Assembly (NCBI RefSeq): GCF_000006565.2
Contig: NC_031478.1
Span: 727,874-791,873 of the forward strand
Origin: Toxoplasma gondii ME49
Lineage: Eukaryota > Apicomplexa > Conoidasida > Eucoccidiorida > Sarcocystidae
DNA: 64,000 nt
Reading direction: 5' to 3'
The notes under the pieces are model-generated. The model had not been told where the DNA came from and ran no database searches. It saw nothing but the letters and a program-made list of their open reading frames with translations. The position numbers and the translations under genes were made by a program. Positions 20,938 to 31,438 of this stretch are shown piece by piece. The number at the start of each line of letters is the position of its first letter. The first letter of the stretch is position 1.

Positions 20938-23900
20938 CGCAGCCAGACCGTCGTCCACCTGCAAACGCTCCGCGCTCGACGCAGACGGCCCGCCCTCGAC
21001 CGCGCTCGCCTCGACACGCTGGCCAGGGCCCTTCACTGGCGACGCGTCTGGCTCCGAGCGAGGACGAGAGAGCGACCGCCGAGGCAACGGCCGAGAGACC
21101 TGCTGACGCGGAAGACGGCAAGCCGAGACCTCGCGAGTCCATGCATGCAACGATCGCGGGGTCGTCACGCCACCGCGATCGTTGGGCGCGACGGAGGGAC
21201 AGGCCGAAAGGGAGAGGCACGCTGAGATGGAGAGACAGGTCAACAAGAGCGAGAGAGACACACACACGCGGAGACGCAGGAACTTTGACGGGTCCCGGCT
21301 GAAGTGGAGAAGCGTTTTCGCCTCAAGCACGAACCGAGACGCTTGGCTCTCTCTGCCTGGAGAAGCAGACGAAATGTCGTCGCTCCGCGGTACACCTCGT
21401 TTCCGGAGCGGCCGATGAGGCGCCGTCAGACTGCGGTGTACAGACACCCGGCTCGAGCTTGCTGCCCCTCCGCTCTCTGGCGCGCGAGTTGTTCCTCAGA
21501 GACAACTCCCTCGGCTTTCTCTCTTGGCACATTCTTCCTCTCAGCCGCGCGCCATCCCTCGGCTCCAGCAAGCTTGGAAACAGCAGTTTCTCAGTTCTGG
21601 GAAGCCTGGCGCTCAGTTGCGAGTCCGTTCATGGAGCCTCGGAGTCTGTCTCACGCGGCTCGAGTGAAGAACTCGCAGTTGAAGAGAAATTCTGCAGAGA
21701 CGTGGCTGAAAGGCCGGGATGTAGAAGCCGCGAGAGAATCTTCTTCTCGTGACGCAGATTCCGATGAGGGAGACTCAGTCCCAGTTGAAGAGAGTCGGAT
21801 GGAGCAGTGCGTCTTTCCCTCTCGGTCTCCACACCCTTGCTTTGATCCGTTTGTCCATGAAACGGCCTCCCTCCACTGTGTACGCCCACTCTTGTTCGAG
21901 ACTCGAGACGCCTTGCACCTTCGTGGAATCCCCGACCTTCGCCGAACCGCGCCGAGAAGCAGCAGAAAGGTGGAGAGAGACGGTCCTCGAGAAACGGCAC
22001 CCCGGTTTCGCAGCGGACCTCCTTCGCGCCGGGGACGGGAAGAATCAACAGGCGAAGAGGACGGAATGGCCAGCAAAGCGAACAGGAAAAGAGGGTGTGT
22101 TTCGCTTCAGAGCCAACGCGGCAGGAAGGTCGGGAAGAGCAGAAGGCAAGTACGTCGGAACCTGCTTCGTCGTCTTAAAAGATCGCGAAGAGGAGGTAAC
22201 GAGCTTCACAATCCACCGACCCAAGAGGCACAGGGCGATGTAAATCGTGGATCTGGGTCTGCGAGAGCTGTGTTGTTCACCCTGGACCAAGTCGGGTGTA
22301 AGTGCAGCTTGAGAGGCCACCGCGAGCGGTCGCTTTCCAAAAGAAGCACACAAGCGAACTGTGAGCGGCGTCACCTGTCAACTGCCCTTCTCTCACAGGC
22401 GAAATGGTGTCTGTTCCAGCGCGCGACGCAGGACGAAGCAGCACCAAAGAGCGGCGTTTCTCAGAGTCTCCACTCGCCTCTTCTTTTCCCCTCCAGAGCT
22501 CCCTCTCTGTGTCGCACTTTACTCCGCAGGCGACGTCGACGCTCGCGAGCAGCTTCTTCCAAGACGCGAACGCGAGAAGCCGAGTTTCCACGGAGAGGCA
22601 GCCGCGACGAGCAGAGAGGCTCTCAACGGCGAGAAAAACGACGCGCCCCGCCCGTCGAAGGTTCGCTGCAAAAAGTAAGCCTGGAACGCGGACGCGACGT
22701 GACCTCTCTCCTCTGTCGCGTCCCCTGTGACAGGCGCAGAGCTTCTCGCACACACGACAAGGAACGCCGCGGAAAAAGGAGAAGAGAACCGAATGGTAAA
22801 GGAAGCGAAAAGAAGGAAGCGGAAGAGAGGGAGAGAGAAGATCGCCCGGGATTTCGAAGAAAAGGACTTCCGCGACAGCTCAGTGGCCCCCCACCTCTGC
22901 GCCGCTCTGTGCACGGCACTAGCCGCGAGGAAGTTCTGGCGTTTCGCCGTCCAATGGAACGTTTTTCGCGCAGTCGTCGCAGCGTCGAATTGGAGAAGAG
23001 GCGCGAAGAAGCAGTGCGAAGCCGAAAAAAGCGCCGTTTTCCCGGTCGCGAATCACCGGAAACTGAGCTCAAGACACTCTCGCTCTCGGGGAAGCGCCCG
23101 CCAACTGCTGCGGCAGTCTTTCAGGTGTATTACAGGTTCACCTGCAGAGCACACACTGGCTCGAGGCGCTTTTCCGTCCCAGTTTCGGCGCCTTCCCCCT
23201 CTTTTTTCTCGAGTGAAATGCTCGTCGCCGACCATTTGACTTTGGTGATTTGCGCGTACTCGGTCCCCAGTTTAAATCAAGAGCTTTTTCGGCTTACAGC
23301 CGAAGGAGCTGCAGTCAGGAGCATGTCTCTCGATGGTATCTGGCAGGTCAGCACACAACACAGACAGACAGACAGGCACACACAGTACATGTATTTGCTT
23401 CTGGGTCTCCAGAGAAGCAAACCACGAATGCAGCAGGGTGTTGTAGTCGCTGAGGAAGGCAGAGGCGATTGCAAGTGAAGAAGGCGCTAAAGCAGACGTT
23501 TTCCAAGCGTCTTCTGAGCAAAGCGTCACAAACACGGACCCGGAAGAGAACTCGAGACAGAGACGTGGAGAAGCAGATACACCGAGTGGAAGAGAAGTCG
23601 CAAGTAGAGCGCAAGAGCGCGAGTTACCAGATGGAGAACAGAGAAGTCGTGGACTGCCAGAGGCTGTCTCAACCACTGTTCTTGGCTCTGTCGAACCGCA
23701 GGTCGCGTCATGCACCCTGGTTGTCTGATTGGCTCCGCATAGATGACGGTATTTGCATAAGGAAGTAGTTGAACAAAGCGAGGCTCAGAGTCTATCGACA
23801 CACAAACTGCAACTCCGTCTGAGTGCTCAGATACGCGTGTAAGCGTCTCTGCATGTGAGCGTGTAATTCCTGGAGCATCACAAGAGCAGTGGTGGAGCTC

Positions 23901-25093
23901 GGAGCGAGCTCTGCGAAGAAGCGTCGGTCGCTTGTGTGTCTTCTGCGCGCTCGCTCTTCCTCCGAGTCGAGAGACGAATGACGCTCTCATCCCCTCTGAA
24001 CCGTGAGAACGAAAGGCTCCTCAGAAGCGACAGTGGCCAGAGCCAGCACCCTCCCAGGCGTCGAAAGAACTCTGCGGAGTATTCAGATGCTCCTTCTGGG
24101 GAGAAGAGACACCACGAGTTTGTCTGCCCGCTTTGTGTGTGGATATTGTCTCCGTTAACCAGAACCAGAATCCTGTTCTACAAGAATAATAAGCAGTCAT
24201 CTACGGCGACGGTAACGTTTGTGGGGGAGTGCAGCGCGATTCGCCTCACAGAATGCGAAACGCAAAGGAACTCAGAAAGTAGATAAGATGTCTTGTCGAA
24301 CTCCCCTGTCTCTCAGTTCTTTTCTTCTCTTCTAATCGACTGTGCTGTCTCTTGTCTCTCTCCCTTTGCTTTTCTTTGTTCCTCTGAGGAAAACCGTGGA
24401 GAAAAACAAGAAAATGAGCAACGAGCCTCTTTGACTGATTCGACTGCCCGCGGAAATGACTCTGGTGTCTTTGAAGGTCGGAAGCAGACCGCCTTTCTCT
24501 TCTTCACAACTGCGCCTTTTAAAAGAGGCAAGCGACTTCGTCAAAAATCTACAAAGAGCTGACGTATCAACCGCACATCTGAGCGTCGACCAGAGAGCGG
24601 CGCGTTGCCACCGATGAACGACGATCACGAGCGACAGAAGACATGCATACATGCGTTTCGCTGTTCTCCCGGAGCGGAGGCAAGCCGACGGGTCTCCTAT
24701 CTTCCTGTGTCAGAAAGGAGACAAGCCTCTCTCGGAGCGTATATCCTGGAAAAGATCTAGGAAAACTGATCCACCACACCAATTCCACACCAAAGAGAGA
24801 CCAGAACGAAAAAACAACGGCTTCCCTCAAATCGTTCGCCAGGACCCTCCTCCTTATCTCAACCTCCCCTGTCCCTCTCTTCTTCCTGCCGTTCTTCTGA
24901 TCTCTTGTCTTCTTCCCCACCCTCCTTCTCCGCTGCCCTTCCTTCTTTTGACCTGTACACCCCAGGCAGCCGCGTCCAGTTCTGCTGCGGCGCGACGAAG
25001 CGGACTTCGCTTCTCAGGCGAGCAGTCTTCCTCTCGGCCTGCACCCGAGTTTGAGGCGCACGCAGAATCGGATTTCTCGTGAAAATCTTTTCT
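20938..25093. other. Upstream region of the ApiAP2 gene; long plus-strand open frame unresolved
   Basis: 4.2 kb that should contain the long 5' leader and promoter of the ApiAP2 gene and the 3' UTR of the 262-aa gene. A TGCATGC word lies at about 21,142 and a palindrome copy at 21,435. A plus-strand frame is open from 21,304 to 23,478 (first ATG well inside). It is arginine- and serine-rich and overlaps frames of similar quality on the other strand, so I do not annotate it as a gene. From 23.5 to 25.0 kb I see nothing convincing. Confidence 0.35.
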
Positions 25094-25882
25094 TCACTCC
25101 TCGGCCTGGACGGTCTTGTCAACGAAGTTGAAGTACTTTTGTCGCAGCCAGTCGCTCCAGGCGACAGGCTGTACAGACACGGTGAAGAAGTCCTTGGTGG
25201 CTCGGTCGCGCGAGACGATGATTCGATAGTCTCTGAGAGAGCCGCATCTGTCGACCTTCCAGATTTCTTCTCGGAGGGTCTCTTCGTCTCTGTGGTTTTC
25301 TCGGCGCCAGCGTCGCAGCCTCTCGGTGACGGACGACGGCGAAGCAGCAGAGGCACCTGCCGGCGTCTCGGCGGCGGAGACGGCGCGCGCGCTCGCGTCT
25401 GCAGACGGAGAAGACGTCTGCGTCGCTGACGACGCTGCGAGAGGCGCGGCGCCGGAGAGCCTCACTCTTCGATCTCTCTCGGCGTCGAACTGAATCTCGC
25501 TCGCGACCAGCCGGCGCGGCTGTCTGCAGCGCTTCATCTCCAACACCTCCACATTTTGGATCTTGAACAGACTCTGACGAAACAGCGCCCGCTTGATGGT
25601 CCACTTGACTTGCTGCACGCGCTGTACGTACAGCCCAGCAGTCGGGAAAGAGGCGAGGTACGCCGGAACAGGCTCGAAGTCGCGGAAGCAGAAGGCGGGA
25701 GGGACGAGAGGCGCGAAGGTCGGGGAGGCTGCACCCTCGGTCGTGCCGCCAGGCTTCCCCTCTGCGGCCTGGAGTTCCACTGCCGCGGCGGCAGCCAGAG
25801 ATGCAGAGCTCGAGGCGGCAGGCGAGGCGGGTGCGAAGGCGCTGGCCATCCACTCTGGAGAGCGGAAGGCTGGAAACTCCAT
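25094..25882 (-). CDS. Unrecognised protein with ordered C-terminus, 262 aa
   Basis: The minus frame runs from ATG 25882 (MEFPAFRSPEW) to TGA at 25094. The ATG lies 27 bases inside an exon that begins after a clear CTGCAG acceptor (25909), so at least one upstream exon, at minimum 5' UTR, is expected. Residues 15-50 and 150-185 are Ala/Ser-rich linkers. Two ordered blocks stand out: about 65-135 (FCFRDFEPVPAYLASFP, then VKWTIKRALFRQSLFKIQN) and about 205-262 (WKVDRCGSLRDYRIIVSRD, then FFTVSVQPVAWSDWLRQKY). The ordered blocks and the even hydrophobic pattern argue for a real conserved protein, but I cannot name the family. A palindrome variant (25621) lies inside and encodes GLYVQ. Confidence 0.65.
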   Translation of the reverse strand: MEFPAFRSPEWMASAFAPASPAASSSASLAAAAAVELQAAEGKPGGTTEGAASPTFAPLVPPAFCFRDFEPVPAYLASFPTAGLYVQRVQQVKWTIKRALFRQSLFKIQNVEVLEMKRCRQPRRLVASEIQFDAERDRRVRLSGAAPLAASSATQTSSPSADASARAVSAAETPAGASAASPSSVTERLRRWRRENHRDEETLREEIWKVDRCGSLRDYRIIVSRDRATKDFFTVSVQPVAWSDWLRQKYFNFVDKTVQAEE

Positions 25883-28207
25883 GTTCGGCTTCTGTTGGAG
25901 CCTGCAGCCAAGCGGGGAAGTCCTGACGAGCTTGGCCCACAGAGAGGAGGAGGAGAAGGAGCTGAGCGGCTCTGAACAAAGAGCCTGACACACGCAGAGA
26001 AGGAGAGACAAGAAACGCAGCAGGGAGAGGAACGCCGAGAGAAATCGGACCTGCGGGCGCCGCAAGCAGCGAGCGTCGACGCAAAGACGGCAGAGAGGGA
26101 GGAAAGAAAGAGAAGAAGCCGAAGACGCGAGGGAGATACCCAATCGAGGATACGCAAAAAAGATGTTGAGACACAGAAACGTCCTCGCAGCGGAGCGCGG
26201 CGTCGTTGAAGAAGAAATCCAGAGAGTCTCGCTGTTCGAGGCAGCAGGCAAGAGTGAGCACACTCGCCGTTCGAAGCGTCCTTCCTGTCAGCGGGAGAAA
26301 GTGAAAAGAAAAGTAGAGAAGACCGACCTGGACGCGTCTGGCGTCTGCAGCTCTCGGCCAGTTGCCGCAGGCGACGGACGCACGATGAGAGTGGAGAGCG
26401 GCCGGAAAACTGAGGACAGTTGAACGAAACGCCTCCTTCTCCCGTCGGCCACCGGCTGTTTCGAACAGTCTTCTCCGCTTTTTCTGCGGAACAAGCTTCA
26501 GGTGTAGGTAGACCGAGTCCCGAAGAGCCGTTCTGTTTGTGGGTCTCTCTCGTCTTTTTTTTAGGTGTCAAACCGGGACGGTGTTTCGACAGAGAGGCGC
26601 CGAGACTCCGATTCCGCCTTTCAATTCGATCTGCGTCTCCAGTCACCTTGGTTGTCCGCGTTCTGCCCTCGTTTCCTCTCTCTCTCCGTGACGCGAGACA
26701 AAGAGAAAAGCCGCCTTTTGGACGGCGTTGCATGCACGCAGACTCGGGGCGCGGCGAGCGCCGTCTCGCGTTTTTTCGAGGCGAGAGAGAACTCCGGAGG
26801 TTTTCTTTCCGCTTCTCTTTCTCATCTCCTCTCTGTCTGTCTTCTCTCTTTCTCTCCATCTCCTCTTTCTGATTGGGATTTGTCTTCTTCGCTCTGCGCG
26901 GCGATGAGCAGCGCGCGAGGAGGACGGCGTCGGACTCCGGCTCTCGTGTATGTCCTCACTCGCTAGTCGTCACGCAAATGCAGGTATCTCCACTCTTGAA
27001 CGAGAAGGCGAGGAAGAGAAAAAGAGGCGTCAGTGCAAAGGAAATACGGAGGAAGCGAAAGAAGCTCGGCGCCGACAGAGGCGAGTCGACCGGCGCGTGT
27101 GTGTACACAATTCTCCGACAGACAAATCGGTTTCTCTGGGCGTCTTCTCTGAGCCTTTTTTGATACGCAGCACGAATCTCAGTTGCTTCCACGTTCGCGG
27201 CTCGCGTGAGAGTTCGAATTTTGGCGCGAACTCTTCTTCCTGCGAACCGCATTTGTCTCTTCTTCGCCGGCTTGTCTTGTCCAGGAAGGCTTTACCGGCT
27301 GCTCTTCTCTCGCCTTCCTCTCTTCCACCAGAGACCTTTGCTCCGTCTCTCCTCTCTTCTTTCGTGCTCATCTGCTTGTTCTCCACTCTGTCCTCTGTCT
27401 CTTCTCGTTCTCCACTCTCTCTTTCTTCTCCTTTTCGCTCTCACCTTCTCTGCCTCCCATCATCTTGTGCGTTGCCTTTGCTGGCTGTCTTCGCATGTTC
27501 TTCTCGGGGCGCTTCAGCCTCGAGGGACGTCTTCTCTTTGCGTTCGGCATCCTTCGACTCTGCGACGGAGCCTGCTTCTGCTCTCGCCTCCGTACCAAGG
27601 TCGCGTTCCGCTTCTTTCGACTCTGCGCATGCGCCTTCACTTTCTCGTTCGCCGGTCGTTGCCATTGCCCTGCACAGGATCCGTTTCTTTCCCCTTCTTC
27701 TCCTTCTTTTTCATTCTCGCTCTTCCTCCCCTTCTCTCCCCTTTTCTGTTTCCTTCGTTCTCTTGCGCCTCTTCCTTTTTCTTTGTCTTCTTCCTTCCTG
27801 ACTGTTCGACCGGAGTGCTCGTTTCTCGACCGACATGCCTCCTCTGCACTCTCTTTTCCAAGATGCATGCGGCGTCCCTCCTCCAAGAGAGCCGCCTCCT
27901 TGACCCCAAAGTGTGGAGGAACGACAGTTTTGTCTGTTGGCTGGCTCAAGTCCTTCGTTCGTGTGCCTCTCTGCTCTTTCGTAGCACTCTGGCGTTTCCT
28001 TCAGCGGTCAGCTTACCTCTCCTTTTCCGAGTCTAGGCGTACCTGGCGCGTTTCTCTACTCTCTTCCTTTGTCTCTTCGTCTGCTCCCTTTCCCCGTCTC
28101 GCCCCCGTCCGCTGTCGCCTGCCTCGCGTTCCCTTCGGTCCTTGTCTGTGGGTCCTTCTTCCTCCCCTCTGCTCCTTTCTCTCTTCCTCCTTTTCCCCGT
28201 CTTCTCT
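25883..28207. other. Divergent spacer with a long pyrimidine-rich tract
   Basis: Upstream regions of the 262-aa gene (-) and the cupin gene (+). From about 27,240 to 28,205 the plus strand is overwhelmingly C and T, with little purine, as in long coccidian leaders or introns. A plus-strand ATG at 27,864 starts a protein-like stretch (MHAASLLQESRLLDPKVW), possibly a short upstream exon of the cupin gene, but I find no strong donor for it. Minus-strand frames in 26.3-26.9 kb are arginine-rich and probably leader sequence. Confidence 0.35.
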
Positions 28208-30520
28208 ATGGAAGGAGGAAGCGCTCGCAGCGCCCTCTCTCCTGATGCGCCGGCGCAGGCAGTGGCTGCGCGCGAGGAGATTCCTTGTGGCGACGAAGCT
28301 GGGATCCACACACCCGACGGAGCGGCGTTGCTTGTCGCGGGCGCCCTGGGAAGCAATCGACCTGAAGGCGACCGAAGCCGCGCGCTTGCGACGAAGGGTG
28401 AGACAGCGAGGAAGGAGGCGCCAGGTCCCAGCCTGGAGAATGACCATACCGACGGCATGGTGGAGGCTGCACAGTCCTGCGAAGAAAGCGAAACGCGGTC
28501 TCCCTGGGACCTTGAGAAGACAGGAGGAAGCCTGCCGGTGGACGAAGGTCCGGACCGAGAAGCGAATGAGGATCATTACACGCATGTGCTCACCAAGCCT
28601 CTCTCAAGCATGCAAGGCGACTCCTCGCCCCGACTGTCTGTCTCCTCTCTTTTCCCTTCCTCTTCCGCTTCAGATTCTGTCCCTTCTTCGCTTTTTCCCT
28701 CCTCTTCCTCTTGGTCTTTTTTCCAGAAGCGAAACGCGCGAAGGTCTCTGTCGTTTGCGGCACCCGTCTTTCCGTCTGGCGACGACGAGGCCGCCAGTTC
28801 CGACTCGAGGCGCATCCCGTCTCCGCCTGCGTTCCCCGACGGAGATGTCGACTCGTCCGCCGCGCCGGCCGCGCCCCAGGCCGACGCTCGGCGTGCAGGT
28901 GGACGTACACCCGAGGGTCGCCGCCGCCTCGGCTCCTTGCCGGCGCGAGATCTGCTGCCGCGCGCGTCGGCGGCTCCGCTCTTTCCTGGCTCGTGGAGTT
29001 GCGTGGAGGCGACGTCGGTCTCGCCTTCTCGCGCTTCCTCGCAGTTGCTGTTCTCCGCGTTCTCCCTCGCGTCGCCTTCTCCCATCGTTGGAGACGACTG
29101 TCTCTCCGTTTCGCGGCGAGAAGGGGACGCCTCCGAGGCTTTGCTGACTTCTCCTGCCTTCGCGAGCGCAAGCCCAGAGACCGCCCACAGCGACAGAGGC
29201 GCCGCTCGCGGACTCGCGCCTGCGCCGACGGCGGACGCGGCGTCGCCTGGTGGAGTGGAGACAGGGGCGGCGAAGGTATCTCAGGAGGAGACGCAGAGGA
29301 CTGTCTTTCCGAGCGACTTCGCTCTGAGTGAAGTGGACCTGCCCTCGCAACTGAGAGGGAACAGCGAGGACACTGGCAATGGAGAGACGCGAGGCCTTGC
29401 GCGGGAGTTTCCGCAGCACCCGGGGCGCATGCGCTGGCCGTCCCTCGCGCTCGGCGCTCCCCGCCGCCGCCGCGCCGGCTCGAGTGTGTGCCCTGGCGAC
29501 GCGGGGAGAGACGCGGAGGCGGAAGGCGCTTCGCTTTCGCGCTGGATGTTCGTCCTCAGTGAGGCAGAGTGGCGCGCGAGAATGAAGGGCGCGTCTTGTC
29601 CGCTGCCGCCTTCCTTCCCGCCTGCAGACGCTCCCGCGTCTTGCGCCAAGAGAGAGACGCGAACGAGGGGGGAGAGTGCAGACAGAGGAGACAGTGGAGA
29701 CACACGCGAGAGAAGAGAGGCAGAGGATAGAGGACAGACAAGAGCAAATGGAGGGAGAGAAGCGAGCGACAGTGAAGGGGAACCGAGAGCAGACGGAGAA
29801 GAACCGATTGAGAGAGGAGAGGAGGAGGACGCCCCGAGGATGGAGAAGACCTCCGAAGGCGAGAGAAGTTCGAGCGCGAGCGCGAAGCCGTTGCCAAGGG
29901 ATGACCCAAGAGACGGGGAGGAAGCGACGTGTGAAGAAGCGCTCGCCGCGACCGAAGAGGAAGCTTACTGTCTTGCAGAGGCGCCTGCGACTTCGACTTG
30001 TTCTGCCGCGAGCACCCTGGAAGTCTGTCGGTCTCGCAGTGCGCCTGCGCCTGGGAAGGAAACGGCATTTGAGGAGGAGAAGCGGTGTCCGTCCTGCGAG
30101 AGGAGAAGACGCGAACTTCCCCTCGTTTCTGGGGTCCCGCCTTCCGGCTTCGCCGCCTGGCCGCTCTTCTCCACCGCGACGCTCGCATCGTCAGTCCAGA
30201 TGATTGCCTGTCCGGCATCGATCTCGCCCGGTGCGCTGCCTTGGAAGCTGCATCTCTCCACGGCTGTCTTCATGTTCGTTCTCGAAGGCTCGGGAGTTCT
30301 GCAGGTCACTGAGGGCGAGACCGAGCGAGACTTTCCGTTTGAAACTCGCGCGGCGCTGTCCGTTCCGCCTCTCACGCCGTACCGCGTCCTCGCGGCCTCG
30401 GCCCAGCCGCTCCTCCTCCTGGTGTGCCATGCGCCTCCGCCTTCTGAAGACGCGGACGCCCCGCACGGTGCCACAGACTCGCAGCGCGCCACCGAAGCAG
30501 CGGACGAGCGAGGCAGCTAG
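28208..30520 (+). CDS. Disordered protein with C-terminal cupin-like domain, 770 aa; CENP-C/Mif2 candidate
   Basis: The frame is open from a TTG at 28142, but the first ATG is at 28208 (MEGGSARS); stop TAG at 30520. Residues 1-650 are acidic, Ser/Glu/Arg-rich and probably disordered. The last 100 residues form a compact beta-rich block: LPWKLHLSTAVFMFVLEG, GVLQVTEGE, then VPPLTPYRVLAASAQPLLLL. This alternation of strands with a G-x-L-x-V and a VPP-x-x-x-Y turn is what cupin barrels look like. CENP-C/Mif2 kinetochore proteins have exactly this layout (long disordered body, C-terminal cupin for dimerisation). I could not find a clean CENP-C motif; GRMRWPSLALG near residue 410 is at best a loose resemblance. 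A CT-rich stretch at 28,625-28,727 ending in TTTTCCAG could be an intron end, in which case part of the body is not translated. Confidence 0.55.
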   Translation: MEGGSARSALSPDAPAQAVAAREEIPCGDEAGIHTPDGAALLVAGALGSNRPEGDRSRALATKGETARKEAPGPSLENDHTDGMVEAAQSCEESETRSPWDLEKTGGSLPVDEGPDREANEDHYTHVLTKPLSSMQGDSSPRLSVSSLFPSSSASDSVPSSLFPSSSSWSFFQKRNARRSLSFAAPVFPSGDDEAASSDSRRIPSPPAFPDGDVDSSAAPAAPQADARRAGGRTPEGRRRLGSLPARDLLPRASAAPLFPGSWSCVEATSVSPSRASSQLLFSAFSLASPSPIVGDDCLSVSRREGDASEALLTSPAFASASPETAHSDRGAARGLAPAPTADAASPGGVETGAAKVSQEETQRTVFPSDFALSEVDLPSQLRGNSEDTGNGETRGLAREFPQHPGRMRWPSLALGAPRRRRAGSSVCPGDAGRDAEAEGASLSRWMFVLSEAEWRARMKGASCPLPPSFPPADAPASCAKRETRTRGESADRGDSGDTRERREAEDRGQTRANGGREASDSEGEPRADGEEPIERGEEEDAPRMEKTSEGERSSSASAKPLPRDDPRDGEEATCEEALAATEEEAYCLAEAPATSTCSAASTLEVCRSRSAPAPGKETAFEEEKRCPSCERRRRELPLVSGVPPSGFAAWPLFSTATLASSVQMIACPASISPGALPWKLHLSTAVFMFVLEGSGVLQVTEGETERDFPFETRAALSVPPLTPYRVLAASAQPLLLLVCHAPPPSEDADAPHGATDSQRATEAADERGS

Positions 30521-30705
30521 ACACAGAGCGAGGAGCGCAACAAAGAGACAGAGAGCAGGAGAAAAAGAGAGAGAAAAACAGGAGGAAAAGACAGGAGGAA
30601 AAGACAGGGAAAGAGAGAGATGGACAAAACGACTGATGAGAGGCAGAAAACGAGTACGAGTCCGATACAGAGGCAACTGGAGACAGAGGAACAACTAGCT
30701 ATAGC

Positions 30706-30744
<39 letters not shown>

Positions 30745-31438
30745 ATATATATGTGTATATGTATGTATATACATATATCAATATATATAAATATAAATGT
30801 GTGGATACAGGGCAGGACTGGGTCTTTTTGGTAAGGGGAAAGCCTGCGTGCATGTTTGGAGGTGCGTGGCTGTAGACGTGTAGCTGTCTTCCTCGCTAGG
30901 GATTGATAGGAACTTTTTTTAGTGAGCAGGTGAGCATTCCGAAATGCGTAGAGTGCAGTTCGCTTTAACTCACACGGTTTTCTGCAGTTGCGGCTAGAGT
31001 GACGAAGAGTCTTGAACGCATGCTGTCGGCTGCGGTGCTGAAGCAGATTTTTGTGTCTGGGTGTAATCGTCAGTTTTTTCATGTCGACAACCACCCCGTT
31101 TCAGCTCAGAGTCGCGCAGGGGAGCCCGTTGGCGAGTCCCTGCTGAGCTGTTGAGCATCTCCTTTCTGGAAAACAGGGAAGCTTTTCCTTCTCCTGGAAC
31201 TTCGGAATATCAATGGTTTGCTGTAGAACCACAGCACAGTGTGGTATTGACTCAGTTCAATCCCAGTCGCGGAGAAGAGACGCAGGTTGACTCTCCAGTG
31301 AGCGTGTGACTCGCCGGACTGCCGTCGCTCGACGGCCTCGCCTGCGCCGTCCGGTAGATCGACAGGACGCAGTCGCACTTTTAGAAACATCAGTTTCTCC
31401 CTCAAGAAAGAGAGGAAGGCAACGGGAGGGACGGCTCT
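30521..31438. other. Convergent spacer with first (TA)n tract
   Basis: 3' flank of the cupin gene and of the minus exon chain to its right. It contains the leftmost long (TA)n tract of the window (30,711-30,797). Two minus-strand stretches (31,390-31,200 and 31,070-30,900) have mildly protein-like composition, but they follow the TGA at 31,439 and have no convincing splice link, so I leave them out. Confidence 0.4.
30711..30797. repeat. (TA)n microsatellite
   Basis: About 90 bases of TA dinucleotides with GT/CA interruptions. Translations of this tract (Tyr-Ile repeats) are artefacts. Confidence 0.9.

Noticed and set aside
17586..21225. Many long plus-strand frames opposite the ApiAP2 gene, up to 289 codons
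   Set aside because: They are antisense shadows of GC-rich coding DNA, dominated by Arg, Pro and Ala, without splice context or domains.
25534..26859. 441-codon minus-strand frame overlapping the 262-aa gene
   Set aside because: It lies in a different frame from the conserved-looking C-terminus and reads as low-complexity leader sequence.
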